Shown one piece after another: positions 8,780 to 18,435 of a DNA stretch of 64,000 nucleotides. A program made the translations under genes and the position numbers. Source of the DNA: Cocleimonas flava (lineage in GTDB: Bacteria > Pseudomonadota > Gammaproteobacteria > Thiotrichales > Thiotrichaceae); contig NZ_SMFQ01000003.1 of NCBI RefSeq assembly GCF_004339015.1, forward strand, positions 682,001 to 746,000. Reading direction: 5' to 3'. The notes below the pieces were generated by a model, which saw nothing but the letters and a program-made list of their open reading frames with translations, did no database searches and had not been told where the DNA came from. The number at the start of each line of letters is the position of its first letter. The stretch's first letter is position 1.

Positions 8780-9853
8780 TTGCAATTAGATCAAATCACT
8801 TTTACGCGTTTTGTCGCGGCCCTTACCGTTGTTTTCTTCCATTACGGTCAGACTGTATTCCCGGCAAACGTACCTTTCCTGTTTGAGAATGTAACGGCTG
8901 GCCCAATTGCAGTGGGTTATTTTTACGTTCTCTCTGGCTTCATTATGTCTATTGCTTATTATCAAGTAGACGTATCTAATCGGGCTGAATTTAAAAAGTT
9001 AAAATACTGGGTAGCCCGATTTGCACGTATATACCCTGTCTATTTAATCGCGCTGCTGATCATTGTTGCCGCTAAATATAAAACACTGGGTGAAGACTGG
9101 GACGTTTTCCTCGCACATATTTTTCTCGTTCAATCTTGGATTCCGGGATATCCTATTACCCTCAACACACCTGGTTGGTCTTTATCTGTTGAAGCATTCT
9201 TTTACCTTTGTTTTCCTTTTTTAATTTTGTGGGTTTATAAAAAAGGGATAAAACAACTGGCTGTGTTCAGCATTGTCTTATGGGTTGTGACTCAATTAAT
9301 ACTAACCCATCAATTGAACTCTGACGCCTATATACCAAAGAATCAGCTTCACGACTTTATATACTACAATCCGGCAATGCACTTAAGCTCTTTCTTACTC
9401 GGCATGTTGTGCGGCATATACCTAAAACACACTAAGGATAAACAGACGAGCAACAACGGTTTCCTCCTTTTCGCTTCATTCATGCTTATCTTTATTTTAA
9501 TTTGGGCAAGACCTCATCTTGAAAACCTATTCGGTTTAAAACTAGCCTTTACCAATGGACTACTTGCACCTGTTTTTCTACTCTTTATTATTACTCTAGC
9601 CAGACACAAGGGAGGAATATCGAGAGTCTTCAGCAATCCAAAACTTGTTTTATTAGGTGAAGCGAGTTATTCCTTATACATATTACAAAAACCAGCACAT
9701 GGGATTTATGATAAAGTCATTGTTCCCCGTGTCCCATTGAATGAAACCATTCACTTTTATATCTTTTTGGTTTTACTCATTATTTTATCCATCTTGTCTT
9801 ATAAGTATTTTGAAACACCGATGAGACAATTAATACGCAGAAAACTGCAATAA
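8780..9853 (+). CDS. Acyltransferase-3 (OafA/WecH-like) membrane protein
   Basis: A 357-residue integral membrane O-acyltransferase with about 10 hydrophobic segments. Family marks are ITFTRFVAALTVVFFHYG near the N-terminus with the essential His, FYVLSGFIMS, and the RFARIYPVY stretch. These proteins move acetyl or succinyl groups across the membrane onto glycans. No SGNH domain is attached, unlike the other family member at 32862. The start is TTG at 8780 with no better in-frame candidate. It sits in the exopolysaccharide locus after the priming transferase, so it probably decorates the same polymer. Confidence 0.82.
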   Translation: MQLDQITFTRFVAALTVVFFHYGQTVFPANVPFLFENVTAGPIAVGYFYVLSGFIMSIAYYQVDVSNRAEFKKLKYWVARFARIYPVYLIALLIIVAAKYKTLGEDWDVFLAHIFLVQSWIPGYPITLNTPGWSLSVEAFFYLCFPFLILWVYKKGIKQLAVFSIVLWVVTQLILTHQLNSDAYIPKNQLHDFIYYNPAMHLSSFLLGMLCGIYLKHTKDKQTSNNGFLLFASFMLIFILIWARPHLENLFGLKLAFTNGLLAPVFLLFIITLARHKGGISRVFSNPKLVLLGEASYSLYILQKPAHGIYDKVIVPRVPLNETIHFYIFLVLLIILSILSYKYFETPMRQLIRRKLQ

Positions 9854-9882
9854 GCCTTTTTCAACCGGTAAACGATTATTTA

Positions 9883-9911
9883 TTGTTCCTAAAATGGCTA
9901 CTTGCTAGAAT
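9883..9911 (+). promoter_or_regulatory. Candidate sigma70 promoter for the Wzc-type kinase gene
   Basis: TTGTTC (9883-9888) and TAGAAT (9906-9911) are separated by exactly 17 bases, a good match to a housekeeping promoter. It lies between the acyltransferase stop and the kinase start, and would give a leader of about 120 bases. Not tested; the leader shows no strong hairpin that I can see. Confidence 0.45.
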
Positions 9912-10040
9912 GTGCGCCGCCTCGTATCTACTTCATCCAGATTTATATTAACTTCATCTGTGCTTCTTTGAACCAAATGGAAGCATTTAAGATACTAAGC
10001 CAAGTACTAACTCCCTACTTAAAAAAAGTAACTGAACACT

Positions 10041-12248
10041 ATGACTTCAAACAACGGCCAGCAACTTCCAATGAATCCACGTTCATCAAGAAGTAATGCA
10101 TCTGATAGCGACCTAATTCCTTATCCTCGTGACTTCTATCCAGAGGAATTACTGGAAGATTCAGGCGGGCTTGATTTAAAAGAATTCATTAATGTACTTA
10201 AGAACCACAAGAAATTAATTCTCTCGATCGCATTTGTAACCATGTTAATTGCACTTTTACTAACATTGTTAATGCAGCCAGTTTACCGTGCTTATTCAAC
10301 GATCAAAGTTGAAAGATATGCTGCGAATCCAAATGTGCAAATTCTAAATGCAGAAGCATCCAGAAGTGATAGAGACTTCTTTGAAACACAGATTCAATTA
10401 ATTCAGACAAAAACACTCGCAAGCAGAGTTATTTCTGAACTTGGTTTAGATAAAAAGCCTGAATCAACTGGCTTAGTATCAAGTATTAAAAATCTGTTTT
10501 CCGGCGACAAAGCAGCAGATGCTAAAGATACGACAGCTATGGAAGAAATCTTTTTGAAGAACCTGACTGTTACACCCGTTAGTAATTCTCAACTTCTTTC
10601 AATTAGCTATGATTCTTCTAACCCACAATTGGCGGCTGATATTAATAATGCAATTGCCAAAACTTTTGTAAGACAAAATCTGGAACGTAGATTTGAAACC
10701 GCATCATCCTACAAAACTTATGTTGCGAATAATATTGAAGTTACAAAGAAGAGTCTGGAAGAAGCAGAACAGCGCTTGAATGATTACGCTAGAGAAAACG
10801 ATATTGTTCAAAACGTCGATGGGGAATCAACCAGTAGCCTCACCCTTAAAAAACAAATTGATGAATTAGTGAATGCCGAGAAAGAGCGTATTGATGCGGA
10901 AGCTGCTTATGAGTTATACAAGAGTAATCCAGATTCAGCTCCTTCATTTGCGATCAATGATCCTTACATCCTTTCACTCAAGAAAGCCGCAGCGCGTTTA
11001 GAAACGCAATACCAAGGCTTAACAAGAAAGAAAACAAGAAGCGCTAACAGACTTAGAAAACAGATTGATGATTTAAAAGAACAGATTGCCTCTGAAAATA
11101 AATCTATACAATCGTCTTTCGAATCTCGTTATATGGAAGCGCAGCAAAAAGAGAAAATGGTGAGAAACCAGCTTGATAAATTAAAAGCGGGTGCACTTAA
11201 CCTTCAATCAAAAAGCACTAAATACAATAGATTACTCCGTGAAGTTGAAATCAACCAGCTGGCTTACAATAAACAACTAGAACAGTTAATGGCTGTTAAT
11301 GTCGCAAGCAATGTAGGCACTAACAATATTTCGATCATCGACAGTGCCTCTGTACCCACTAAGAAATTCAAACCGAGCCTAAAAACCAACCTTGGTTTTG
11401 GTCTACTTTTAGGCTTATTACTGGGAATGGGCTTTGCATTCTTACGTGAATTTGTAGATGACAGTGTTAAAAACAGTGAGTTACTAGAGCAAGCAACCGG
11501 CCTACCAGTTTTATCTCAGCTACCAGAAACCAAAAACCTGGGGCCTAAGAAATTGGCATTACAAACGGCATTGGAACCGCGTTCTGCGCTAGCTGAAGCA
11601 ATTCGATCATTACGCACCAGCCTTCGCTTTTCAACCAGACACGGCGCACCTCAAAGTACGTTTATTACTAGCTCAAGTGCAGGCGAAGGAAAAAGCACCG
11701 TTGCTTTAAACCTTGCTACAGCCTATGCGCAAGCGGGTAGTAGCGTGTTATTAATTGATGCAGATTTAAGAAACCCGAGCATTCATCAGTTGCTTGAATT
11801 AAATAATGTAGAAGGCTTAACCAATTACCTAGCAACCACAGAAACTAAAAGTGGTGATGTTACACAGGCATGTATGATCAAGAATCTTAACGTGATTACC
11901 TCTGGCCCTATTCCTCCTGATCCAGTAGAACTTTTATCTGGCAGTAAAATGGCTGAGCTGATTGAAAACGCAAGTGACATCTACGACCATATTATTATTG
12001 ATGGACCACCTGTTTTAGGATTAGCAGATTCTCAGGTATTGGGCAATTTAGCTGAAGCAACTATAGTTACCGTAGAAGCGAGCAAGACACGTAAAACCGC
12101 ATTGCTAGATAGTATGAAGCGTTTGGATCGTGCTAATGCAAATATGATTGGCACTGTATTAAACAGAAACAGTCGTTCTGCGAACCCTGACTACAATCAG
12201 GAATACTATTCGTATACTAGACAGGCACCACAGACAAAGAAAGCATAA
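10041..12248 (+). CDS. Polysaccharide co-polymerase / bacterial tyrosine autokinase (Wzc-like)
   Basis: A 735-residue fusion of a Wzz chain-length domain and a BY-kinase, which controls length and export of exopolysaccharide. Membrane helix 1 (residues ~53-75) and helix 2 (~450-470) flank a long periplasmic coiled-coil region. The cytoplasmic kinase has Walker A SSSAGEGKST near residue 545, Walker A' LLIDADLRNP near 573 and Walker B IIIDGPP near 652. The C-terminal tail has a small Tyr cluster (DYNQEYYSYTR), the usual autophosphorylation site. No Wza exporter or Wzb phosphatase gene is next to it here. A promoter is proposed at 9883-9911. Confidence 0.9.
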   Translation: MTSNNGQQLPMNPRSSRSNASDSDLIPYPRDFYPEELLEDSGGLDLKEFINVLKNHKKLILSIAFVTMLIALLLTLLMQPVYRAYSTIKVERYAANPNVQILNAEASRSDRDFFETQIQLIQTKTLASRVISELGLDKKPESTGLVSSIKNLFSGDKAADAKDTTAMEEIFLKNLTVTPVSNSQLLSISYDSSNPQLAADINNAIAKTFVRQNLERRFETASSYKTYVANNIEVTKKSLEEAEQRLNDYARENDIVQNVDGESTSSLTLKKQIDELVNAEKERIDAEAAYELYKSNPDSAPSFAINDPYILSLKKAAARLETQYQGLTRKKTRSANRLRKQIDDLKEQIASENKSIQSSFESRYMEAQQKEKMVRNQLDKLKAGALNLQSKSTKYNRLLREVEINQLAYNKQLEQLMAVNVASNVGTNNISIIDSASVPTKKFKPSLKTNLGFGLLLGLLLGMGFAFLREFVDDSVKNSELLEQATGLPVLSQLPETKNLGPKKLALQTALEPRSALAEAIRSLRTSLRFSTRHGAPQSTFITSSSAGEGKSTVALNLATAYAQAGSSVLLIDADLRNPSIHQLLELNNVEGLTNYLATTETKSGDVTQACMIKNLNVITSGPIPPDPVELLSGSKMAELIENASDIYDHIIIDGPPVLGLADSQVLGNLAEATIVTVEASKTRKTALLDSMKRLDRANANMIGTVLNRNSRSANPDYNQEYYSYTRQAPQTKKA

Positions 12249-12282
12249 AATAGTTAAAGCAGGTAGTGTGCAAATTTTGAAA

Positions 12283-12310
12283 GCCACCCCCCTACTTTGG
12301 GCGATATTTT
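12283..12310 (+). repeat. C-rich dispersed element, copy A
   Basis: GCCACCCCCCTACTTT then GGGCGATATTTT. The first half is perfect but the CTTTTTT end has decayed. It lies between the convergent kinase and kbl genes, in + orientation, directly before the dyad at 12311. Confidence 0.75.
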
Positions 12311-12346
12311 CAGGTATTTAAGCCAGTTAACCGGCTTAAATACCTG
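12311..12346. terminator. Long inverted repeat between convergent genes
   Basis: CAGGTATTTAAGCC (12311-12324) and GGCTTAAATACCTG (12333-12346) form a perfect 14-bp stem around an 8-base loop. It lies between the convergent kinase and kbl genes and may end transcription from both sides. A clear T-tract is missing on either strand, so it is not a canonical Rho-independent terminator. Confidence 0.5.
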
Positions 12347-12369
12347 ATAGCAAATAAGCACTTTTATAA

Positions 12370-13560
12370 TCAAATTCCCATTTCATTTTTTACTTCGGTA
12401 AAAGCAGTTATCGCCTTATCAATATCCGCTCGGCTATGACCCGCTGATATTTGCGTTCTAATTCTAGCCTTACCCTCTGGAACCACCGGAAATGAAAAGG
12501 CAATGACATAAACACCCTTATCTAACATCTTTTTAGCGAAGCTAGATGCGATTTTAGCGTCATACAACATGATAGGTACAATCGGATGATCACCCTCTAA
12601 AATATCAAACCCCTGCTCCGTTAAAGCATCTCTGTAGTAACGCGTATTCTCCCGTAGGGTCTTACGTAACTCATTAGAGTTCTCAGCAATATCGATCGCT
12701 TTTAAAGCTCCCGCAACCACAGAAGGTGCGACAGTATTTGAAAACAAATAAGGACGAGAACGCTGCCTTAATAACTCAACTATTTCAGTGCGTCCACTGG
12801 TGTATCCTCCACTAGCACCGCCTAAAGCTTTGCCGAGAGTTCCTGTCAATAAATCGATTCGACCCAAGACTCCGCAATATTCGTGACTGCCTTTTCCGCC
12901 TTCTCCAACAAAACCAGTCGCATGACAATCATCCACATGAACCAAGGCCCCATATTTATCGGCAAGATCACAAATCGCTTTTAGATTCGCAACATAACCA
13001 TCCATTGAAAATACACCATCTGTGGTGATTAACTTTATTCTTGATCCGTCTGCATCAGCCTGCTGTAAACACTTTTCCAACTCTTGCATATTATTATTGC
13101 TGTAACGATAACGCTTCGCTTTACATAAACGCACGCCATCAATGATGCTGGCATGATTTAAAGCATCAGAAATAACGGCATCCTGATCATCCAAAATCGT
13201 TTCGAATAAACCACCGTTCGCGTCAAAACAGGATGGATAAAGAATCGTATCTTCTGTTTCTAGAAAAGCAGATAACTGATTTTCTAATTGCTTGTGAATG
13301 GTTTGAGTACCACAAATAAAGCGCACAGATGCCATACCATAGCCATACTTTTCCAAACCTACCTTAGCTGCCGCATTTACCTCAGGGTGTTGTGCCAAAC
13401 CCAGATAGTTATTAGCGCATAAGTTTAAGACTTCTCTGCCATCGCTGAGTGAAATTGTGGCGCTTTGCGCGCTGGCGATAATTCGCTCTTCTTTATAAAG
13501 ACCTGCATCTTTGATCGCATCTAACTTTTGCGTAAAATGTTGTTTTATATCTGTATTCAT
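12370..13560 (-). CDS. kbl: 2-amino-3-ketobutyrate coenzyme A ligase (glycine C-acetyltransferase)
   Basis: The second enzyme of threonine breakdown: it splits 2-amino-3-ketobutyrate with CoA into glycine and acetyl-CoA, using PLP. It is a 396-residue alpha-oxoamine synthase-family protein, the normal length. Seen are [11 protein letters not shown] near the N-terminus, [22 protein letters not shown] and the PLP-lysine motif [14 protein letters not shown]. The chosen ATG at 13560 shares its first base with the tdh stop (TAATG on the minus strand), so the two genes are translationally coupled; an in-frame start five codons upstream inside tdh is less likely. Confidence 0.95.
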   Translation of the reverse strand: MNTDIKQHFTQKLDAIKDAGLYKEERIIASAQSATISLSDGREVLNLCANNYLGLAQHPEVNAAAKVGLEKYGYGMASVRFICGTQTIHKQLENQLSAFLETEDTILYPSCFDANGGLFETILDDQDAVISDALNHASIIDGVRLCKAKRYRYSNNNMQELEKCLQQADADGSRIKLITTDGVFSMDGYVANLKAICDLADKYGALVHVDDCHATGFVGEGGKGSHEYCGVLGRIDLLTGTLGKALGGASGGYTSGRTEIVELLRQRSRPYLFSNTVAPSVVAGALKAIDIAENSNELRKTLRENTRYYRDALTEQGFDILEGDHPIVPIMLYDAKIASSFAKKMLDKGVYVIAFSFPVVPEGKARIRTQISAGHSRADIDKAITAFTEVKNEMGI

Positions 13561-14591
13561 TAGTGATTTTCCCAATCTAAAATTACTTTACCCGACTCTC
13601 CCGAGAGCATTGCATCAAAACCTTGTTGAAAATCTGTATAAGGTAAACGGTGAGTGATAATAGGGTTTAAGTCCAAACCTGTTTCTATCATCATCGACAT
13701 CTTATACCAGGTGTCATACATCTCACGACCGTATATACCTTTAATGGTCAACATATTGAAGACAACTTTATTCCAGTCGATTTGAGTTTGTTCGGAAGGA
13801 ATACCCAGCATCGATATTTTTCCGCCATGATTCATATTAGCAATCATGTCGTTTAAGGCTTGAGGATTTCCAGACATCTCCAAACCAACATCAAACCCTT
13901 CTTTCATGTTGAGTTCTTTTTGCACATCAGAGAGGTTTTCTTTAGCAGCGTTAACTACACGGGTAGCTCCTAACTTACTGGCCAAGTCCAAACGGTAAGG
14001 GTTAACATCTGTAATCACAATGTTTCGCGCGCCTGCATGTTTACAAATCGCTGCCGCCATCGAACCGATTGGCCCCGCACCCGTGATTAACACGTCTTCT
14101 CCAAGCAAATCCCACTGCAAAGCTGTGTGAGTTGCATTACCGAAAGGATCAAAGATTGCGGCAATATCTTTATCAATACTGTCATTGTGTACCCAAACGT
14201 TCGACATCGGTAACGCAATGTATTCAGCAAAAGCACCAGTTCTATTCACACCAATTCCTGAGGTGTGATTACAATAGTGTCGGTTGCCTGCCATACAGTT
14301 TCTACAACGACCACAAACGATATGGCCTTCTCCGGATACGATCTGACCTTTATGGAAATCAATCACGTTAGAGCCGATATCGACAATTTCACCAACGAAT
14401 TCATGACCCACTACCAGAGGAACAGGAATCGTTTTCTGCGCCCAGTCATCCCAGTTATATATATGGATATCCGTACCACAAATAGCGGTTCGCTGAACTT
14501 TCACCAGCACATCGTTTATACCAATTTCAGGCATTGGAACATCTTCCATCCAGATCCCTATCTCTGGCTTTGATTTTACTAACGCTTTCAC
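13560..14591 (-). CDS. tdh: L-threonine 3-dehydrogenase
   Basis: A zinc-dependent, NAD-linked medium-chain dehydrogenase that oxidises L-threonine to 2-amino-3-ketobutyrate, the substrate of the next gene. At 343 residues it matches E. coli Tdh. The catalytic-zinc region [12 protein letters not shown], the structural-zinc cysteines in [16 protein letters not shown], and the Rossmann motif [12 protein letters not shown] are all present. The start is GTG, with AAGGAA at 14599-14604 seven bases upstream. A palindrome at 14604-14627 touches this ribosome site, so a repressor bound there would block the operon. Confidence 0.95.
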   Translation of the reverse strand: MKALVKSKPEIGIWMEDVPMPEIGINDVLVKVQRTAICGTDIHIYNWDDWAQKTIPVPLVVGHEFVGEIVDIGSNVIDFHKGQIVSGEGHIVCGRCRNCMAGNRHYCNHTSGIGVNRTGAFAEYIALPMSNVWVHNDSIDKDIAAIFDPFGNATHTALQWDLLGEDVLITGAGPIGSMAAAICKHAGARNIVITDVNPYRLDLASKLGATRVVNAAKENLSDVQKELNMKEGFDVGLEMSGNPQALNDMIANMNHGGKISMLGIPSEQTQIDWNKVVFNMLTIKGIYGREMYDTWYKMSMMIETGLDLNPIITHRLPYTDFQQGFDAMLSGESGKVILDWENH

Positions 14592-14603
14592 AACAATATT
14601 CCT

Positions 14604-14627
14604 TATAGTGTATTTATATCCACTATA
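14604..14627. promoter_or_regulatory. Palindromic operator 1, upstream of tdh
   Basis: Arms TATAGTG and CACTATA surround TATTTATATC, giving a 24-base site immediately upstream of the tdh ribosome site. A near-identical 24-base site lies 64 bases away at 14668. The likely binder is the divergent XRE-cupin regulator; that assignment is inferred from position. Confidence 0.7.
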
Positions 14628-14667
14628 GTAAACTTAAGAGAATAGAGAAATCTACTTATTTATTTAA

Positions 14668-14691
14668 TATAGTGGATTTATATCTACTATA
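14668..14691. promoter_or_regulatory. Palindromic operator 2, between tdh and its regulator
   Basis: TATAGTGGAT then TTAT then ATCTACTATA: a 24-base dyad with ten-base arms carrying one mismatch. It matches operator 1 in 22 of 24 positions, at 64-base spacing, about six helical turns. It is nearer the regulator gene (start 14758), so it may serve self-control. Confidence 0.7.
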
Positions 14692-14757
14692 TAATTACTA
14701 GAGATACCTGAAAATATACTCTTCCGCATATAAAACATTAGTTTATGGAAATTTAAA

Positions 14758-15336
14758 TTGAGCAACGAAACACTGTCATCACTATCTACACGAATCAAAC
14801 AGCAGAGAAAGAAACAGCTCTGGACATTAGAGCACCTTGCAAATCTCTCAGGCGTTAGTCGATCCATGCTTAGTCAGATCGAACGCGGTAAAGCGAACCC
14901 TACTCTTGCGGTCACCTGTAAGATTGCAGAAGCGTTTAATATATCTATTGCCGAGTTGATAGAAGAGCCATGGACACAGCCGTTAATAGAAGTCGTAAAA
15001 GGAGATAATAAAAATTCTATTTTAAGGGATGATCAGTCAGCCTTTATCCAGGTATTGACCCCCATCCATTCGGCCGAGAATATTGAGTTTTATTTGGTAA
15101 AACTTCCTGTGAATGGCGAATTAAACAGCCACCCCCATATGCGAGGGACTCGGGAAATGATCACCGTCCAGAGCGGCGATATCACGGTTATTTCAGGTTC
15201 TGATTCAAAGCATTTAACCACTGGAGATAGTGCGTATTATCAGGCTGACCAGGACCATAGAATTATTAACAATTGGGATCAGGAAGCGGTCATTTACATG
15301 ATTACAAGTTTTGACAATGCTTCAAATACGAACTAA
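14758..15336 (+). CDS. XRE-family regulator with C-terminal cupin domain
   Basis: A 192-residue DNA-binding protein. Residues ~8-65 form an XRE helix-turn-helix (TLEHLANLSGVSRSMLSQIERGKANPTL) and residues ~105-185 form a small cupin that probably senses a ligand. It is divergent from tdh-kbl, and two near-identical palindromes lie between them, so it probably controls threonine catabolism and itself. The start is TTG at 14758: the only nearby upstream ATG in another frame stops after three codons. No strong ribosome site is visible. The ligand is unknown; threonine, glycine or an intermediate are reasonable guesses. Confidence 0.85.
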   Translation: MSNETLSSLSTRIKQQRKKQLWTLEHLANLSGVSRSMLSQIERGKANPTLAVTCKIAEAFNISIAELIEEPWTQPLIEVVKGDNKNSILRDDQSAFIQVLTPIHSAENIEFYLVKLPVNGELNSHPHMRGTREMITVQSGDITVISGSDSKHLTTGDSAYYQADQDHRIINNWDQEAVIYMITSFDNASNTN

Positions 15337-15397
15337 TCCCAATAGTTATGAAGCCTTATGGGAATAGAGTTTTAGAAGCCGAAGCAGACCGTTGAGA

Positions 15398-16798
15398 TTA
15401 TTTTTTAGAGGCTTTTAGGTAGCGTGTAATCTCTTCCTTAGCGTCACTCATTACTGAATCTCGATCGAGACTATCGAGTATATTTTGAACGATCAGTTTA
15501 GGTCCAGAATCACCCCAGGATTTACCTTTGGCTAGATAATCTTCAGCAACTCTACCGACGACCAGAGTGCTATACCAGGCAACCGCACCTTGCGCCAAAC
15601 CAGTGACTACGGTTGAAAAACCTACAGTGCCTATCTTCAATGCAGACGAGGCAAAATGAATTGCCCAGAAAGTCGCATATAAAACCAGCATTTGAGCGGC
15701 GATGGTTTTAATCAGCTCGCCTGCTTCTGATTTACTCATCGGCAAACCGTATATTCTGGAAAGATGAATCACCATACTTACATCAATCGCAGCCGCCGCT
15801 AATAGATCGGCAATAGGTATAGGGTTTAAAGCAACCGCAACACCTTTACCTACGCAATACATGCGAATGGTTTCTTCACCCAACTCTTTTCGGGTTGCGA
15901 GAATCTTCTCCCCCAGTTGTTCACTGAGGTTTCCGGCAAACAAGGAAGCGTTTAGCGCAGATAAGGTCTTACCTTCCGCTTCTAAAATTTCCCATAAGCG
16001 CGATTTTAGATTAAGGATATCGACAGGTCTTTGTCTAACCGTTTCTTTTTCATTACCTTCATCATCAACGTAGATGACTGTTTGTCTACTCGGCGATGCG
16101 GCAGTGAAAACGATATTCGCAGGCGCGATAATACCCTTAACACGTTTGCGAATAATGGTGCGTAATTCGAAGATTTCTTCTTCGTTGTACTGATCTGCTT
16201 TGTTCACGACCAGAATAATCGGGCGATTAGTATCAGCAACGGTCTTTAATGCCGCTAATTCAACTTCGGTTAAATCGCTATCGACCACAAACAATAATAA
16301 ATCAGAACGATTCGCTACTTCATGAGCTAATTGCTCTCTTTCTTCGCCGTCTATTTCATTAATGCCAGGCGTATCAATCAGGTAGATACCGCCAGCATCC
16401 ACTTCCTGCCATTCTTCACTACTTTCTGTTTTAGTTTCGCCGTGTAAAACACTGACACTAAATGCCTGTTTACCTAAAAGAGCGTTCAATACAGACGATT
16501 TACCCACACTCACCCGACCGAAAACAGCTATGTGCAAATGCCCTTTTTCGAGCTTTTCCAGCATTTTACTCAGCTGCTGATACTCATCACTCAGCACATC
16601 ACGTACAGAGTCAGGCACACGCGTATCTTCAAGTAACTGGCTTAAACTTTCCTTCGCCATATCGACATTGGAGTCACCCGAATCAGAGCCTTTGCCAGGT
16701 AATTCTGAAAGTGCGGTTTCTGAGTCGCTATTTTGACTGTTTTTGCTTGTCGAAAACCAGCTTGGCAAATAACTTCGCGCGCGATTCCAGATCTTCAC
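15398..16798 (-). CDS. GTPase with C-terminal DUF697-like membrane region
   Basis: A 466-residue Era-like GTPase. The P-loop GRVSVGKSSV is at residues ~94-103, switch II DTPGINE near 140, and the base-specificity motif NKAD near 199. The C-terminal part (residues ~310-420) has hydrophobic, Gly/Ala-rich segments of the DUF697 type that probably associate with the membrane. The GTG start at 16798 is supported by AAGGAG at 16806-16811, seven bases upstream. This start lies inside the end of the other GTPase gene, giving a 71-base overlap in different frames. The two probably act as a pair; the process is unknown. Confidence 0.8.
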   Translation of the reverse strand: MKIWNRARSYLPSWFSTSKNSQNSDSETALSELPGKGSDSGDSNVDMAKESLSQLLEDTRVPDSVRDVLSDEYQQLSKMLEKLEKGHLHIAVFGRVSVGKSSVLNALLGKQAFSVSVLHGETKTESSEEWQEVDAGGIYLIDTPGINEIDGEEREQLAHEVANRSDLLLFVVDSDLTEVELAALKTVADTNRPIILVVNKADQYNEEEIFELRTIIRKRVKGIIAPANIVFTAASPSRQTVIYVDDEGNEKETVRQRPVDILNLKSRLWEILEAEGKTLSALNASLFAGNLSEQLGEKILATRKELGEETIRMYCVGKGVAVALNPIPIADLLAAAAIDVSMVIHLSRIYGLPMSKSEAGELIKTIAAQMLVLYATFWAIHFASSALKIGTVGFSTVVTGLAQGAVAWYSTLVVGRVAEDYLAKGKSWGDSGPKLIVQNILDSLDRDSVMSDAKEEITRYLKASKK

Positions 16799-18230
16799 TC
16801 AACATCTCCTTAAAGGTAATGGCTGCAGGAGCGGGTTTTAATTGACCTCGCTGTTGCAAAGTTTTATTTACAGCACGCCCTAAGGCATCAAATATCAACC
16901 CATAAGCTACTGCATGAGTCAGCCCGCCGGTTACGGTGCCTATTCCAGGGAAGGCCTTCATACCGTTGCCGGCTACAGCCAGTATTAACGGTACGCTTTT
17001 TTTCATTTGACCTGTACTAAAGTCCAGTAAATTATCGATATCTAATTGTTTAACGGGCACATCGTATAAAGCACACAAACCTTTAACGAGCTGTGTTCCA
17101 AGTACACCCTGTATCACTAAATCCGATCCTGGGCTGACTGAGGCCAATGCTCCCAGTACGGCTTTGCGGGTAGAGCTTTTAATGATTTCTTCTGCTTTTT
17201 TCTGGCGGAAATCATCCTTAGCCACATCTAATTTTTGTTTAACCAATACAAACACACTGGCATCACGTAAGGTTTCTAATGCGCCACTCTGTTTGTCGAT
17301 TTCATCCTGTAGTGCTTGTGCCAATGCAGAGACATCAGCCTTGCGCTCTCTGACGACTTTCTCCTCACGACCATCCGGGTATATTTTGACAACTTCTTCT
17401 TCACCACCAGATTGTACAAACACGTGTTGAATTGATGCTTCCGTGCCTGTATTTAAATTGGTATCGAATCGATCGCTAATCAATTGCTTTTCTTCATCGG
17501 TGAAACGATCACTTTTATTCAAGGCAACAATCATTGGCTTACCGAAACTCTTGAGTTGCTGGATATCGTCAAATTGACTGCGGGACAAATCAGAATCCGT
17601 CACATACACCACAATCTGCGCTCTGATTGCCTCATCTCTAACGGCTGCATCTAATTCGCCACTGGCTTCATTGCGACCAGGAAGGTCAGTTAACACCAAT
17701 TCATCTCCCGACGTACTTTTCCAGGTGTATTGCTTAATATCCTGAGTTGATCCACCACGCACATTGATATCAATATTCAATGAAGCAGAAGTAGCCTCGG
17801 GTAGTAGCGCTTTGACAATGGATGATTTACCCGTGCTGACATCACCAAATAAGGCAACATAGATTCTGCCAGTCTCTTTACGCGCCTGTAATTGCTCAAT
17901 CTCACGCCGCATTTCAGCGGTTTCCATACCTACCGTATCGGCGTGATCTAATTCTTTTAAGATATTTTCTTCGGTGACTTCTTCAATTTTATAATCAGGG
18001 TTTTGCTGACTGGGTTTTAATAATTTATAAATCAACCATAAACTGAATAAAATCACTGCAGCAATAAGTGCTACGTAGGTGTAAAACAGTGGTTCAGGCA
18101 AGTCTTGCAAACGCTCCCAAACATCAAGCGCACTGCGAGTCGCAGAAAATAGAAACAACAATAAAAGCAGTGTCACTAAAACAACTGCAACAGCGAGTAT
18201 TCGCTTGAATTTAAATCCAGATTTTTTCAT
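16728..18230 (-). CDS. Membrane-anchored GTPase with DUF697-like region
   Basis: A 500-residue protein with two N-terminal membrane helices (residues ~11-30 and ~50-70), a GTPase domain with P-loop GDVSTGKSSIV at ~129-139, switch II DLPGRNEASG near 180 and NKSD near 225, and a Gly/Ala-rich C-terminal region like DUF697. It resembles YcjF/YcjX-like or dynamin-related small GTPase families only loosely. It is the first gene of a two-gene unit with the GTPase at 15398, overlapping it by 71 bases. Paralogy of the two suggests a hetero-oligomer at the inner membrane. Function not known. Confidence 0.8.
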   Translation of the reverse strand: MKKSGFKFKRILAVAVVLVTLLLLLFLFSATRSALDVWERLQDLPEPLFYTYVALIAAVILFSLWLIYKLLKPSQQNPDYKIEEVTEENILKELDHADTVGMETAEMRREIEQLQARKETGRIYVALFGDVSTGKSSIVKALLPEATSASLNIDINVRGGSTQDIKQYTWKSTSGDELVLTDLPGRNEASGELDAAVRDEAIRAQIVVYVTDSDLSRSQFDDIQQLKSFGKPMIVALNKSDRFTDEEKQLISDRFDTNLNTGTEASIQHVFVQSGGEEEVVKIYPDGREEKVVRERKADVSALAQALQDEIDKQSGALETLRDASVFVLVKQKLDVAKDDFRQKKAEEIIKSSTRKAVLGALASVSPGSDLVIQGVLGTQLVKGLCALYDVPVKQLDIDNLLDFSTGQMKKSVPLILAVAGNGMKAFPGIGTVTGGLTHAVAYGLIFDALGRAVNKTLQQRGQLKPAPAAITFKEMLSEDLESRAKLFAKLVFDKQKQSK

Positions 18231-18407
18231 TGATTATGGCTGTGATTATCCTGATGTTTTAGAAGTCTTTATTAGCTTAGTGCAAGGGTGTAACCGTTCA
18301 ATTTATTACATAAAGGATTATCACTCAAAAAGTGTGATTCGTCATTGGTATAAAATTGATATAAACAGGATTAACGGTGATTAAACCATTAAATATAAAT
18401 ACCTTAA

Positions 18408-18435
18408 GCCACCCCCCTACTTTGGGGGCTTTTTT
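18408..18435 (+). repeat. C-rich dispersed element, copy B
   Basis: GCCACCCCCCTACTTT then GGGGGCTTTTTT, the copy with the best terminator-like stem (AAGCC with GGCTT, CCC with GGG). It is on the + strand although both flanking genes are on the minus strand, and its T-tract overlaps the stop codon of the LRR gene (18434-18436). Confidence 0.85.

Noticed and set aside
9902-10096. Short + strand open frame before the Wzc-type gene
   Set aside because: It overlaps the start of the kinase gene in another frame, has no recognisable family and lies over the proposed promoter and leader.
14132-14573. Two + strand open frames of 79 and 102 codons
   Set aside because: Both are antisense shadows of the well-supported tdh gene.
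15340-15366. TCCCAATA / TTATGGGA dyad between the XRE regulator and the GTPase gene
   Set aside because: Short, mismatched stem without a T-tract; could be chance.
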